Both the position numbers and the translations under genes were made by a program. From Oncomelania hupensis (lineage: Eukaryota > Mollusca > Gastropoda > Littorinimorpha > Pomatiopsidae), in the NCBI GenBank assembly GCA_036898135.1, contig CM072517.1, positions 63,060,269-63,124,268 on the forward strand: a stretch of DNA of 64,000 nt, read 5' to 3'. Each line of letters starts with the position of its first letter. The first letter of the stretch is position 1. The notes beneath the pieces were generated by a model. It made no database searches and was not told the DNA's origin. It saw only the letters and a list, made by a program, of their open reading frames with translations. This document shows positions 10,064 to 22,100 of the stretch, piece after piece.

Positions 10064-10156
10064 ACTGCTGGACAAGCTGCTGGTGGTGTGTCCCAATGTA
10101 GACTACTGTGAAGAGGTTCTGCCCAGGTGTGAGCTTGAGTCCCATCTCTTACACAG
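10064..10156 (+). CDS. LNX exon a: first TRAF-type zinc finger
   Basis: Acceptor TTTCAG, donor GTAACA. Encodes LLDKLLVVCPNVDYCEEVLP then CELESHLLHR; C..C..H..C spacing is TRAF-like. One base completes a codon from an upstream exon outside or unrecognised in the window. Confidence 0.9.
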
Positions 10157-11086
10157 GTAACAACACATTTTCATACAAGGCATCCTTCAGCTTTTTCTTT
10201 TTTTTTCTTTTTTTTTAATTCAACGTTTTATGGACTTTAATAAAGATATACTTACTACTTTCTCTTTTCCAATGCCTGGTTCAGTTTTATATAAATTGTT
10301 TCTGACCATGTGCTACCGTTTGTTGGTTTTCAAAGGAAGTGATAAATGCAAATGTTTTTAATTGCTTGTTTGTTATAGGCGACACTTTAGTTCCCCTACA
10401 AGTTGTAGTTTAGTACCCCAGTTGGGGTGCCGGGGGTTTCAGTATAAATAGTATCCCCACTTTCTGGAAATTTAGTGCTTTAAATTCCCACTGTCGCTGT
10501 CTTTCTCATTTGCTCTTTCTCATTCCTGCTTTGTTCTATCAATCTGCTATACTATTGTCTTCTTCGCTATACCAGTCTCCTACCTTTTTTCTTGAAAACT
10601 CTTCCGGGACAAGACTCCTTGTTTGTGTATGAGGTCTGTTGGATCAACTTGGGAATATTGGACGCTTTCTGCCAGGTGGTCACTAGGGCTTCCTATGATG
10701 TTATTATTTAGCAATGTAGGCATTTTATATGTATGTGTTTTGTTGATAATTTATAATGATGTTTGTATTCTATTTTGTTTTTGTAAACGGGGGTTCGATA
10801 AGTTGGGGTGAAGCCTCAGACGTCCCCTGCGTGGGATGTCTTTATTGTAAAGTGACTGACTGGTGGAGGGCATTCAGTTTTCCCACTAGGGTTGTTTCAG
10901 CAGATCTTTTATGCGGATTCGGGGTTGTCCGGTCCTGATTTGGCTCGGAAGAGTCCGCTGGACCTAAAGCAACAATTATGTAATGCAATGTAATGTAGTT
11001 TTGGTTTGTATTTTGCGATAATGAGGGTTTATTTAGTTGGACACTTACACTATGAATGGAAAATAAAGCATCATGATGGCAGTAGT

Positions 11087-11129
<43 letters not shown>

Positions 11130-14100
11130 CTATAGTACACTTATCTTCTAAAATAATTTTGGACAAAAAGTTGAATTATCCTTTCTAATGGCTAATTATT
11201 TCAAGAGAAACTTTTTATACGAGAAGCAAGGTCTGTAAGCAGAAACACTTAACATTACTAATAAGCTTATAAAAGGTTATTTTAAGTCACTGATCATCAT
11301 CATGAGTGTTTGGCTTTTATTATTATTTTTTAAATTTTTTGCTTGTTCTTTCCCTATTTTGAGCGGTCTTGGTGGGTTTTTAAAATGCAAGTTTTGAAGC
11401 TAAAATGCTTTTATCTTATTTTACAGTGAAAGTTGATTTCCGTGCAATTAGTAAAATTTGTGCCCTATATCTGAATACGATACATTGCCGAAGTCAATGT
11501 TGGGTATTACTGCAATGGTTTTATGGCTTAATGGAGAGGGCAAATGGCTGATAGCCTAGGATGCCATCACTGCTATCTATAATACATTGTTATTGTATGG
11601 TATGTGTTGTGCAGGTGTCGCGGTGCCATCACACGATGCATCAAGTCAACGCTGGGCTGCTCCTTTCAGGGTCCTCGCAGCGCCCTGCAGTCTCACTTGT
11701 GGGAGTGTGCCTTCAGGGACCAAGCCTCAGGTCAGCAACAACAGATTTGTCTTGTTAAAACTAAATATTTCATGTACTGCTGAAAGTCAATTAGGAAGTT
11801 AGTTTTTTACTTGCTTTATTTATGTAGACTAGGCGTTTCTTTAGCAGACAGTTTTTGTTTGTTTAATTGTTGTTGTTGGATTTTTTTATTTTTTTTTTTT
11901 TGGGGGGGGGGGGGGGTGTAAGGGGGGAAGGTATATATATTATTTTATGTTGTGAATGACTATACAGTGTATTTAAATTCTCATACAATATATTAAAATT
12001 CTCGTCTGAACTGTTTTACCCCGATAAATTGCATTAGAATAAAGATCGGAAGTAATGATAGTAAGCAGGTCTATTAGACGTGCACAAAGAAGTCATGACG
12101 GCATCGTTCCATGTTGGATTCTAAAATATAAAATTTCCAACAGGTTTACCGGATCCATAATTCCTATTCAAGGAAAATGAACCATAACATTTTATGTATC
12201 CTCTTACAGATAGTGTTTTGCTTTACAGGTAAAAATCCCGTGACGGAAGGCGAGGTGTCGACAATTGAGATACAGAGAGGAGAAGACGACCAGCTTAGTA
12301 TAAGCATTGTGGGTGGTGCTGACACGCCGTTGGTTAGTACTTTAGCTATTTTTAGGTTGTGTGTATATTGTGCTGAGTACCTGCTAATACTTAAACAAGC
12401 TGTTACGTTGAAACGCGAATGACAGTATGGCTGAAGCGTGTACGATAGATCTAATCGTTTCGTTTTGCAAAGTATTCAATAATGGTGTTTATTTACCTTT
12501 GATTTGAGTTTGCATTGTTGTTAGGAGAGGCTTTGTATAACGTTGATAATTTGCGTTAGTCGATATTATTTGAGAATCTTCTGGATATGCGTGTTTACTC
12601 TTGATAGAAATTTCCTGATACATGTAGAAGCAAGAGGTCGTTCTGGAAGATATAAAAATATGTATTGACGTAAGTCAGTGATGACGATCTTTTATTCGAT
12701 TGGTGGCAGTACGTCATTTTCTACCATGTACGAAATCTTTCCGGAAAAGAGAGAGGTTATTTAATCGTGTGCCCAGTTGCTGTTGAGAGAGTAAAGTTGT
12801 TGATAGTGATTTGGAAAGTTGCTGTGAAAGTTGTTGAGTTGAATTGAGAATTGTATGCAGTTGTTGATGTGTGCTGAATAAAAGTGGAAAACTTCATACG
12901 TCGACTTTGTGACTTGTATGCTGCTTGAGCAGGCTGTGTGAATAAACGAATCTGAGTTACACAACTATCAGGAATTCAAGCATCGGGGCTGAATCAGATA
13001 CTGATAGAAAACGCCAACATCAAACGGAGTGTAACATTTTGGGGGCCAAGCCGGGATTCACGCCATAGCCAAGGGTTCAACTGCTACAACAAGCGAGTCA
13101 ACGTTACGAGAGGCAGTCATCGAGGGTAGCCGCCAACGAGTTGCGTCGAGAGGGGCCAACATACTGGGACTACATCACCGATAGGTTCGGGTTGACTGCA
13201 AGGGCGTGTAGTCGCCGAAGAGTTGCTTCGTGAGCGAACAACAGAGCGGGACTACGTAGCTGCCGCAGGACTACGTCGAGGGACAGTCTCGGAGCTACAT
13301 CGCCAGTGTTACAGCGAGCGACGTGCGGACGTCGAGTCTACTTCAGCACAGGAGCGTATACATCAACACCAGCGTGGTGCAGCGTCGCATACGACGAGGA
13401 CAGCGGGGCCTGCGTCAGCGAAAGCGACTAGTAACAAGCATCAGCGCTACTGCAGAAAGCGTGCTGTTCTAGAACAGTCTAGAAAGGTACAGCACAGAAA
13501 AGAACTTTCCAGAAAAAGAACTTTCCAGAAAAAGAACTTTCCAGAAAAGAACCTTCCAGAAAAGAACTTTCCAGAAAAGCATCAAGATGGCTGACTTCTG
13601 GCAGAAAGGGGTTGAACTAAATCTAAAAGGAAAACAGCTGACGGAGTACGTCAAGTCTCAAGAGAGAATATGGCGTGAAGAAAGAGAAATAGAATTAGAA
13701 CAGAAGCGTCTGGAATTAGAAGAGCAGCGACGCCGAGAAGAAAAGGAAGAACAGCGTCGCCGAGAAGAAAAAGAAGAGCAGCGGCAAGAAAGAGAAGAGC
13801 AGCGTAAAGAAAGAGAAGATGAGCGCAGGCGTGAGGAAAGAGAAGCTGATCGGCAGTTCCAACTAGAGTTGGCGCGCATCCAGCAACAGCAGCATGCGCC
13901 ACAAGTTATCAGTGACAACACGGCTCCAAAATTGCCAGCTTTCGTCGACGGGAAGGACCAGATTGACAGTTATTTGGCGAGATTTGAAAGGTTTGCCAAA
14001 AGCTCTAACTGGCAACCTCAAGACTGGGCGATCCGACTAAGTGCACTTCTGACGGGGCAAGCACTCGACGTCTACACCAGATTGTCGGACGATGACGCTA

Positions 14101-17100
14101 AAGACTACGACGTCTTGAAAGAGGCCCTATTGCAGTGCTACAACTTTACAGAGAAGGGCTACCGTAAACGCTTCCGTGAATGCCGGCCTAAGTCAGACGA
14201 GACGCCAAAGCAGTTTGTGGAGCGCCTGTCGTCATATCTACACAAGTGGGTGGAGTTATCAGGCGAAACGAAGTCTTACGACAGTCTCCATGACCTGATC
14301 GTGAAGGAACAATTTCTCAATGCCTGTCACAAGGACCTAGCGACCCACTTAGAAGAACAAAAGCTGCAGACGCTTAAAGATGTGACTGAGGCTGCTGAAA
14401 GATATCTCATCGCTCATGGGAAAACCCTGGGGCCACCCAGCGCGACGAAACATTTTCAGAAGACTGGAAACCATGTGAACCAGATCCAGGGAAGCCAGAC
14501 GAGCCAGAGACAGACAGACTCCACGCCTCCTCCCAGGGAAGGGCATTCAAGGGGCTGTTTCACCTGCAACGCTACAGACCACAGAGCGGCTAACTGTCCT
14601 CAAAACAAAAGTAGCGGACAGCGGAGCAGTACGGACAATTCAGCGGCGGGCAACCGGCAGAGGCGGTTCTCCAATCAACGGCAAACCAGTAGATCTGACC
14701 ATCAAGTGTGCGGCGGGAGCGTCATTCTTCCGAGTGAGACCGAGCGCACAGCTACCCCTGCGGACGTGCAAGAGTGCATGACTGATGGCCAACTCCTCCT
14801 TGCCAACGGGAAATCCATCCCCGTCGTCGCCAGCGCAGCTGTGACCGTACAGAACATGCCTGTTTCCAAGGGACGCGTCGGAAATCATGAAGTGACTGTT
14901 TTAAGAGACTCTGGCTGCAGTGGGGTCATCGTCAGAGAAGACCTAATCGCTAAAGAACAGTTCACTGGCGATTCAAAATGGACACTTATGGCCGACAGCA
15001 AATGTGTGAGAGCGCCAGTTGCGAAGATTCATGTCAACACCCCTTTTTACATAGGCGAAGTCGAAGCGGTTTGCCTGAAGAAGCCGCTGTATGATTTGAT
15101 GATCGGAAATATCGACGGCGCGAGACGACCCGACAACCCCGATCCAGAGTGGAGTCCTGCCTCAACCCAACGCGTCGAAGTTGTGGAGGAGGATCCATTG
15201 CCATTTCCCGATGGAGACCTTACAGAGCTGCTACGGGACAATGTGGTTACTCCGGCTCAGCCCTGCCGACCAGAGATCGTCGGTGCCGTTACTACCAGGG
15301 CCCAGGCCAAGAGAGACAAGGTGTCTACGCCACTGAAGGTCGCCGACAACTCCAAAGCTGCCATCGTGGACAGAGATAAGCTGATCCAGCTCCAGGAAGC
15401 TGATAGTACTTTAAACAAGTACAGGAACCGCCAAGATCACGTGACCAAACGCAGTGGCACGGTCTATTTTGAGGTGAAGGCCAAGATCCTGTATCGAATC
15501 TTCCAGCACCCGAGGGTCAACGGAGGTAAACCACTACGTCAAGTTTTGGTACCGTTACCCCTAAGGCGCCAAGTGATGGAAGTAGCGCATGACTCAATCA
15601 TGGGAGGTCACCTGGGTATCAAGAAGACGTCGGATAGAATCCAGGCGGTATTCTACTGGCCAGGACTTCATGCGGACGTCAGCCGTTTCTGCCGATCGTG
15701 TGACATTTGCCAGAAGACCATACCTCGAGGAAGGGTCCCTAAAGTGCCAATGCAGAGAATGCCTTTGATCGACCGACCTTTCAAGAGGGTGGCCTTAGAC
15801 TTAATCGGCGAAATAAGACCTCCGAGTGAAGAAGGTCATCGATGGGTACTGACTTTAGTGGACTATGCGACTCGGTACCCAGAAGCAGTGCCACTGAAGA
15901 AAATTGACACTGAAACTGTAGCAGAGGCACTGGTGGACATGTTCAGTAGACTTGGAGTGCCTGAAGAAATTCTGACAGACCTCGGGACACAGTTCGTCTC
16001 TGACTGTATGAAGGAGGTCAACAGACTGCTGAGCATCCGGCATTTGACTACGACACCCTACCATCCAATGTGCAACGGGCTTGTCGAAAAGTTCAATGCT
16101 ACGTTGAAGTCCACCCTGAAGAAACTGTGCAGCGAGCAGCCCAGACAATGGCATCGCTACATCAACGCCCTACTTTTCGCCTACAGAGAAGTACCGCAGG
16201 AGTCCACCGGCTTTTCTCCGTTCGAGCTGCTGTACGGAAGAACCATCAGAGGGCCGATGCACATCCTGAAAGAACTGTGGACGAAAGAAGTAGACACCCC
16301 AGAGGTGAAGAACAGTTACCAGTACGTGTTTGAGCTACGGGAGAAGCTGGAGCAGACTCTCGAGATAGCCAGAGAAAACCTGAAGAAGTCCCAGGACTGT
16401 GGAAAGCACTACTATGATCGTAGGGCTGTGAGCAGGAAGTTCAAACCTGGCAACAAAGTGCTGGTGCTGCTACCTACCGACCACAATAAGTTGCTGATGC
16501 AGTGGAAAGGCCCGTACGAAGTGGAGACCGTGGTGGGGATCAACGACTACAAGGTGAAGGTCGGCCAGCATTCCAAGATATACCACGCCAACCTCCTTAA
16601 GCTGTACGTGGAAAGGCCATCAGAGACTGTGCACGCAGCCACAGCAGCTGTGACCGACAACAGCTTTGACAGCGAGGAACTGTTGGAACTGGGAGACTTC
16701 CACAGCAAAGAAGGCATCGATGATGTTAAGCTAGGACCAAGCTTGACGGAAGGTCAAAAGATGGAGCTCAAGGACCTTATGGGCGAGTTTCCCCACAACT
16801 TCAGCGATGTCCCTGGCTCTACGACTTTGGTCGAACATGAAGTCCACACCCAGACCTGGAAGGAGCATCTGCAGACCTTGAGGGAGCTGTTCCACCGTCC
16901 CGCAGAAGCCAACTTGACCGTGAGACCCAGCGAATGCATCCTGGGAGCCGACAACGTCGACTGCGTCGGACATCCGATGGAAGAAGGAGACAACGGAGGA
17001 CGCACTGATTCCAGGGAAGCCCACGTGATCGTCGTCTTTGACCCTGGGCCGATGACGACCGCAACTGACGAGGACGTCGTTTCCTTGCGAATGAAAGAAC

Positions 17101-19048
17101 ATTGACTGTATCCAGAAAGACTTGCAGATGAGAAACTTTGACTCTGTGTGAATGAACTGTGAACATTGACAATATCCAGACAGATTTGAAGATGAAAACC
17201 ATTGACTCTGTGTGAATGAACTGAGAACATTGACAGTGTTCGGACAGACTGAAGTAAGTTTTAATTCTGTGCTTTGTTTGTGCATTACGTTTCAACGTTG
17301 TTGAAAGAAATTAGGTAAATTTCTTCTTGAGTGGGGGGTTATGTTACGTTGAAACGCGAATGACAGTATGGCTGAAGCGTGTACGATAGATCTAATCGTT
17401 TCGTTTTGCAAAGTATTCAATAATGGTGTTTATTTACCTTTGATTTGAGTTTGCATTGTTGTTAGGAGAGGCTTTGTATAACGTTGATAATTTGCGTTAG
17501 TCGATATTATTTGAGAATCTTCTGGATATGCGTGTTTACTCTTGATAGAAATTTCCTGATACATGTAGAAGCAAGAGGTCGTTCTGGAAGATATAAAAAT
17601 ATGTATTGACGTAAGTCAGTGATGACGATCTTTTATTCGATTGGTGGCAGTACGTCATTTTCTACCATGTACGAAATCTTTCCGGAAAAGAGAGAGGTTA
17701 TTTAATCGTGTGCCCAGTTGCTGTTGAGAGAGTAAAGTTGTTGATAGTGATTTGGAAAGTTGCTGTGAAAGTTGTTGAGTTGAATTGAGAATTGTATGCA
17801 GTTGTTGATGTGTGCTGAATAAAAGTGGAAAACTTCATACGTCGACTTTGTGACTTGTATGCTGCTTGAGCAGGCTGTGTGAATAAACGAATCTGAGTTA
17901 CACAACTATCAGGAATTCAAGCATCGGGGCTGAATCAGATACTGATAGAAAATGCCAACATCAAACGGAGTGTAACACAAGCCCTAACATGATTTTGAAA
18001 TTATCAGCTGTGCGAGGAGGTTTGTCAATACTATATTGCATATTTTGCTATTTTTAATCCCCAGGGCTGCCATAGAATAGCAAAATGGATTATGACATGC
18101 TTCATTATAACTTGACAGTTTAATATTATAATAGTAGGCCCCTGAAAAAATAAATTGTGCATTTAATTTTTGTAGGAGATTTGTAAGGATGTTATCAGTG
18201 TTTTTGCCGTTACTGCACTGCTTATGTCCGCCAGCATCTGACCACTGATGCTAATTCTTTCATGCTTAGACTACTGTAAGGTTCTTCTGGCTGGACTTCC
18301 TTGCTCTACTGTTCATCTGCCCCAACGTGTTCACAACTCAGCTGCTCGTCTGATTCTCAAAAAGAACAAATCTGATCATATCACACTACTCCTACATTCT
18401 CTCCACTGGCTTCCTACATCTCAAAGGATTACCTACAAAATCTGTGCTTTCTGTTATAAGTGCGTCCATGGATTAGCCCCTTCCTACCTCATCCAGAAAA
18501 TTCACTTAACAAGCCACCGAGAAATCTTCTTTCTTCCTCTGACACCCTCATGCTATAAATACCTTGCTACAAACTCTCCTCTGCAGACTGTCAATCCTTC
18601 TCAGTGCATGGTCCCTCGACTTGGAACTCTCTTCATCTCTCTCTTCGCAGCACTCAGAACTTAGCCACTTTCACTTAGCCACTTAAAGTCCCACTTTAAA
18701 AAAACTCATCTCTTCTTTAAAAATGGCTGATCTTGTCTCCCATCATCAGCATGATTCCTTCTTTTCTGATTCACACCACCACCATCACACCGCAATCCCC
18801 CAACCCGCTCATTCCATAGCTGCTCTTTTCTACCCCTCCCTCCCTCGTCTTTTATATTTTACTGGTACATTTTTTTGTTTCATGTTTGTATTATGTCATT
18901 GCGTAGTTTATTAATGTCTTCTCTTTTTTTTAATTTCTTTTTTGTATATATTTCGATGTTAATGGTAAGTATAAATGTGTGAGAACTGCGCTTTTAGCAG
19001 ATGTCATTGTGAAAAAGCACTATATAAATACCCTTATTATTTTTATTA

Positions 19049-19125
<77 letters not shown>

Positions 19126-22100
19126 TGTATTATTATTATTATTATGATAAAGAGAATCCATTCAGATTGACTTGACTTTTTTTTATAAACCAAGTGTTTG
19201 AATTTGATTGAACCATGAGAGCAAAGTTTTAATACAACAGATTTAAACAAGAGTTTTAGAGAATTAGAGTGTGGAAGGATGTTTGAATTTTTAAGATAGA
19301 CTGGATTGTTTTTTAAGATTTTAATAGTTATATAGCGTTTTAAGGCACAGCTTTTGAGGTCCTGATAGGCTCTTTGTAGTTCGCTGAACCCTTTAAAAAA
19401 TTGTAATAAGATTGACCTGACTGGAAACCTACAAGTTACAAATTTAGCAGTTTACTGGATCATGGATTTGTTCTATAACTTCCCTGTTCAGTCCGACTTT
19501 TCAATTTGATTTCCTTTGGCATCCATTCGTTTGTATAATTATAGGCACCCCCATACTGCAGATGTTGACAGTTGTTAATGGCATCCAGCAGCTCCAAGCC
19601 CTATGTATGTTAGACGTGTGCGCATTACAAATGATGGTTATTAGTTAGCCAGCCCAAATGAATGATCGGTGAACATAGAGAAGGTGGGAAAAAATACTGA
19701 AGTCAATTCAATTCAATTTCAATTCAATTCAATTCAATTTGAACGATGGGAAAGAAAAGTGGGGTCATCATGTAGTGTTATTGCTATTGGCGTTGGTATT
19801 ATTGTATTGTATGGTGTGTTTCAGATATGCACAGTGATACAGGAGATCTTTCCGGACGGGTCAGTGTACAGGGATGGGCGGTTAAAACCCGGGGACCAGA
19901 TTTTAGAAGTGAATGGCGACGACTTGACTCAGGCATCACACTACCATGCGCACCAAGCACTCACCAACTGCCTGCCGGTGTGTCGACTGACAGTGTACAG
20001 AGAGAGGGCGGAGGACAGCAGACCTATAGAGAAAGAAGAGATACTCAAAATCAGTCTGCAGAAACTGAAAAGTCGGCAGCTAGGCATCAAACTGGTGGGC
20101 AAACGAAACGGACCTGGGGTTTATATTCTCACCTTGGTAAGTTTGCTGCTTAGACTGTTTTTTTTTTGTGGGTGGGATGTGGATGGTGTCATCATTTTTG
20201 AAATTATTTCCAATAAAATTTCTCTGAGAGTGCCAGGTCCTGTTTGCCCGGAATTCAATAAAATTTATGTCCACTTGCAAATTTGTGACTACAAATACAA
20301 TAAAAAAATGAAAATGACCCTGTCAAAGCTAAGGGGAAGATAATTTTATGTCCTTGAAATTTGCAGTGGCGCTAGTTTTGTTTTGAATGCTTAAAATTGT
20401 ACACAGTCCTTGATGTATTACAGGATTTGTTTTATTTTGACAAAATTTTTTTACTTAAGGCAAGTCTTATGTATTTGCCCCTTCTCCCTCCCTCCCTTCC
20501 CCTCCTCCCCCCCCCCCCCCCCACCCACAATTAAAAAAAAATTTATTGTTCATTTTCTCTTGTGATATTATGGAAAGTTTCTTTGATTTGCTGTACAGAT
20601 ACTTTGGCCATATCTATGAAATGTTTCATATTATCTTCTTTCTTGTACAGATACCTGGGTCGTTGGCAGCGTGTGACGGGAGGTTGAAGCCAGATGACCG
20701 TGTGCTGGAGATCAACGGTACTGATGTCATGTATGGCAGTCAGGAGCAGGCTGCACATATTATACAGGTACTGCACCATTCTGACTGACTTTCTTCTTCA
20801 TGTGTTTGTTTTATTTCGGTGTTTTCTTTCTTTCTGTAGATTGGGACAAGTTGTTGTGGACAGTACCTAGTTTAGCAGTATTTGTTTTCCCTTTCCTCTT
20901 TCATTTCCCTCCTTTTTTTTCGTTTTCTTATTTCTCATTCTTTCCTCTTTTTCTTTTTATAATGCAATGAAGATGTGTTGACTTGACTTCTCCATTGTGG
21001 GTAATACAGATTTGTTGACTTGACTTCTCCATTGTGGGTAATACAGATTTGTTGACTTGACTTCTCCATTGTGGGTAATACAGATTTGTTGACTTGACTT
21101 CTCCATTGTGGGTAATACAGATTTGTTGACTTGACTTCTCCATTGTGGGTAATACAGATTTGTTGACTTGACTTCTCCATTGTGGGTAATACAGATTTGT
21201 TGACTTGATTTCTCCATTGTGGGTAATACAGATTTGTTGACTTGACTTCTCCATTGTGGGTAATACAGATTTGTTGACTTGACTTCTCCACTGTGGGTAA
21301 TACAGATTTGTTGACTTGACTTCTCCACTGTGGGTAATACAGATTGGTTGACTTGACTTCTCCATTGTGGGTAATACAGATTTGTTGACTTGACTTCTCC
21401 ATTGTGGGTAATACAGATTTGTTGACTTGACTTTCTGTCCCTTTTCCTCAGTTCCTGTTAGATTTTCTGCCTTTTTTGTCATTCTTCCTTCATTTCACCC
21501 CCTCCTCTTTCTTGATAACACAACCAACCCTCCCTTATTCTGTCCTTACCTCCCTTCTAAATATTGTTTAGGGCTGTTATATGCTATATATTAAATTACC
21601 CATATTAAATATCTATTTTATTAAAAGCCGATTGTGCCACTGAATCTCCTGGTTCAACCTATGAGAAAAGGGTATATTTTTTTAAATCAATATATTACAT
21701 TTGATCTGCGTTTTTTCAGACGTGTCCAGACCGCGTGCAATTTGTAGTGTCGCGCACCAGCCGTCCTCAGACCCCTGACCTCATACGCTCTACCTCTGTG
21801 GAACTCGGCAAACACGGGGCCTTCTCCATCGACTGTGAACCCCCTGTTACCCCACTGCTGAACGTCTGCAAAGAACGCCTGGTCTCCATCAACAAAGTAA
21901 GCCAGTTTGTGGTGTATTGACACATTTTGTAATCCTAAACTCCTAGGTTAAGTCACAAGTCCTTTTCTTGTGATCACTGTCGCTAATACAGCCTCGACTT
22001 CAAAAATCTTCCATCTTCACACAGCCACATGTGTAGGATCCAGTTTTAGACCATCACTTGAAAAGTCAGCTCTGTAATGAAATTGAAATTATTTTTCTGA

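Larger units (their letters stand above)
12401..17977 (+). mobile_element. Ty3/Gypsy retrotransposon, IN before RT, RT-deleted
   Basis: A complete LTR insertion inside an LNX intron: 636-bp LTRs at both ends (TG...CA), a 5-bp target duplication CAAGC at 12396-12400 and 17978-17982, a primer-binding site and a polypurine tract. The single large frame encodes gag, protease and integrase and then only the two ends of a reverse transcriptase. By eye the LTRs differ at one of 636 positions (C at 13012, T at 17953), so insertion is recent. The integrase-upstream order matches the Gmr1-like group of Ty3/Gypsy elements. Confidence 0.9.

Noticed and set aside
10623..10938. Small frames recurring at 10623, 42951, 48318 and minus 62211
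   Set aside because: They recur because repeat A recurs; the frames are broken differently in each copy and have no protein character.
13223..13594. A basic 123-codon leader protein of the Gypsy element
   Set aside because: It lacks an ATG and its end is encoded by a tandem repeat; no known domain.
16731..17295. Minus-strand frames of 158-184 codons across the Gypsy 3' end
   Set aside because: Shadows of the plus-strand polyprotein and short direct repeats.
18975..19250. Poly-Tyr, poly-Ile frames
   Set aside because: Artefacts of the (ATT)n tail of a LINE.
20928..21482. Overlapping minus-strand frames of 184, 155 and 123 codons
   Set aside because: They are produced by the stop-free 37-bp minisatellite in an intron, with no splice or family support.
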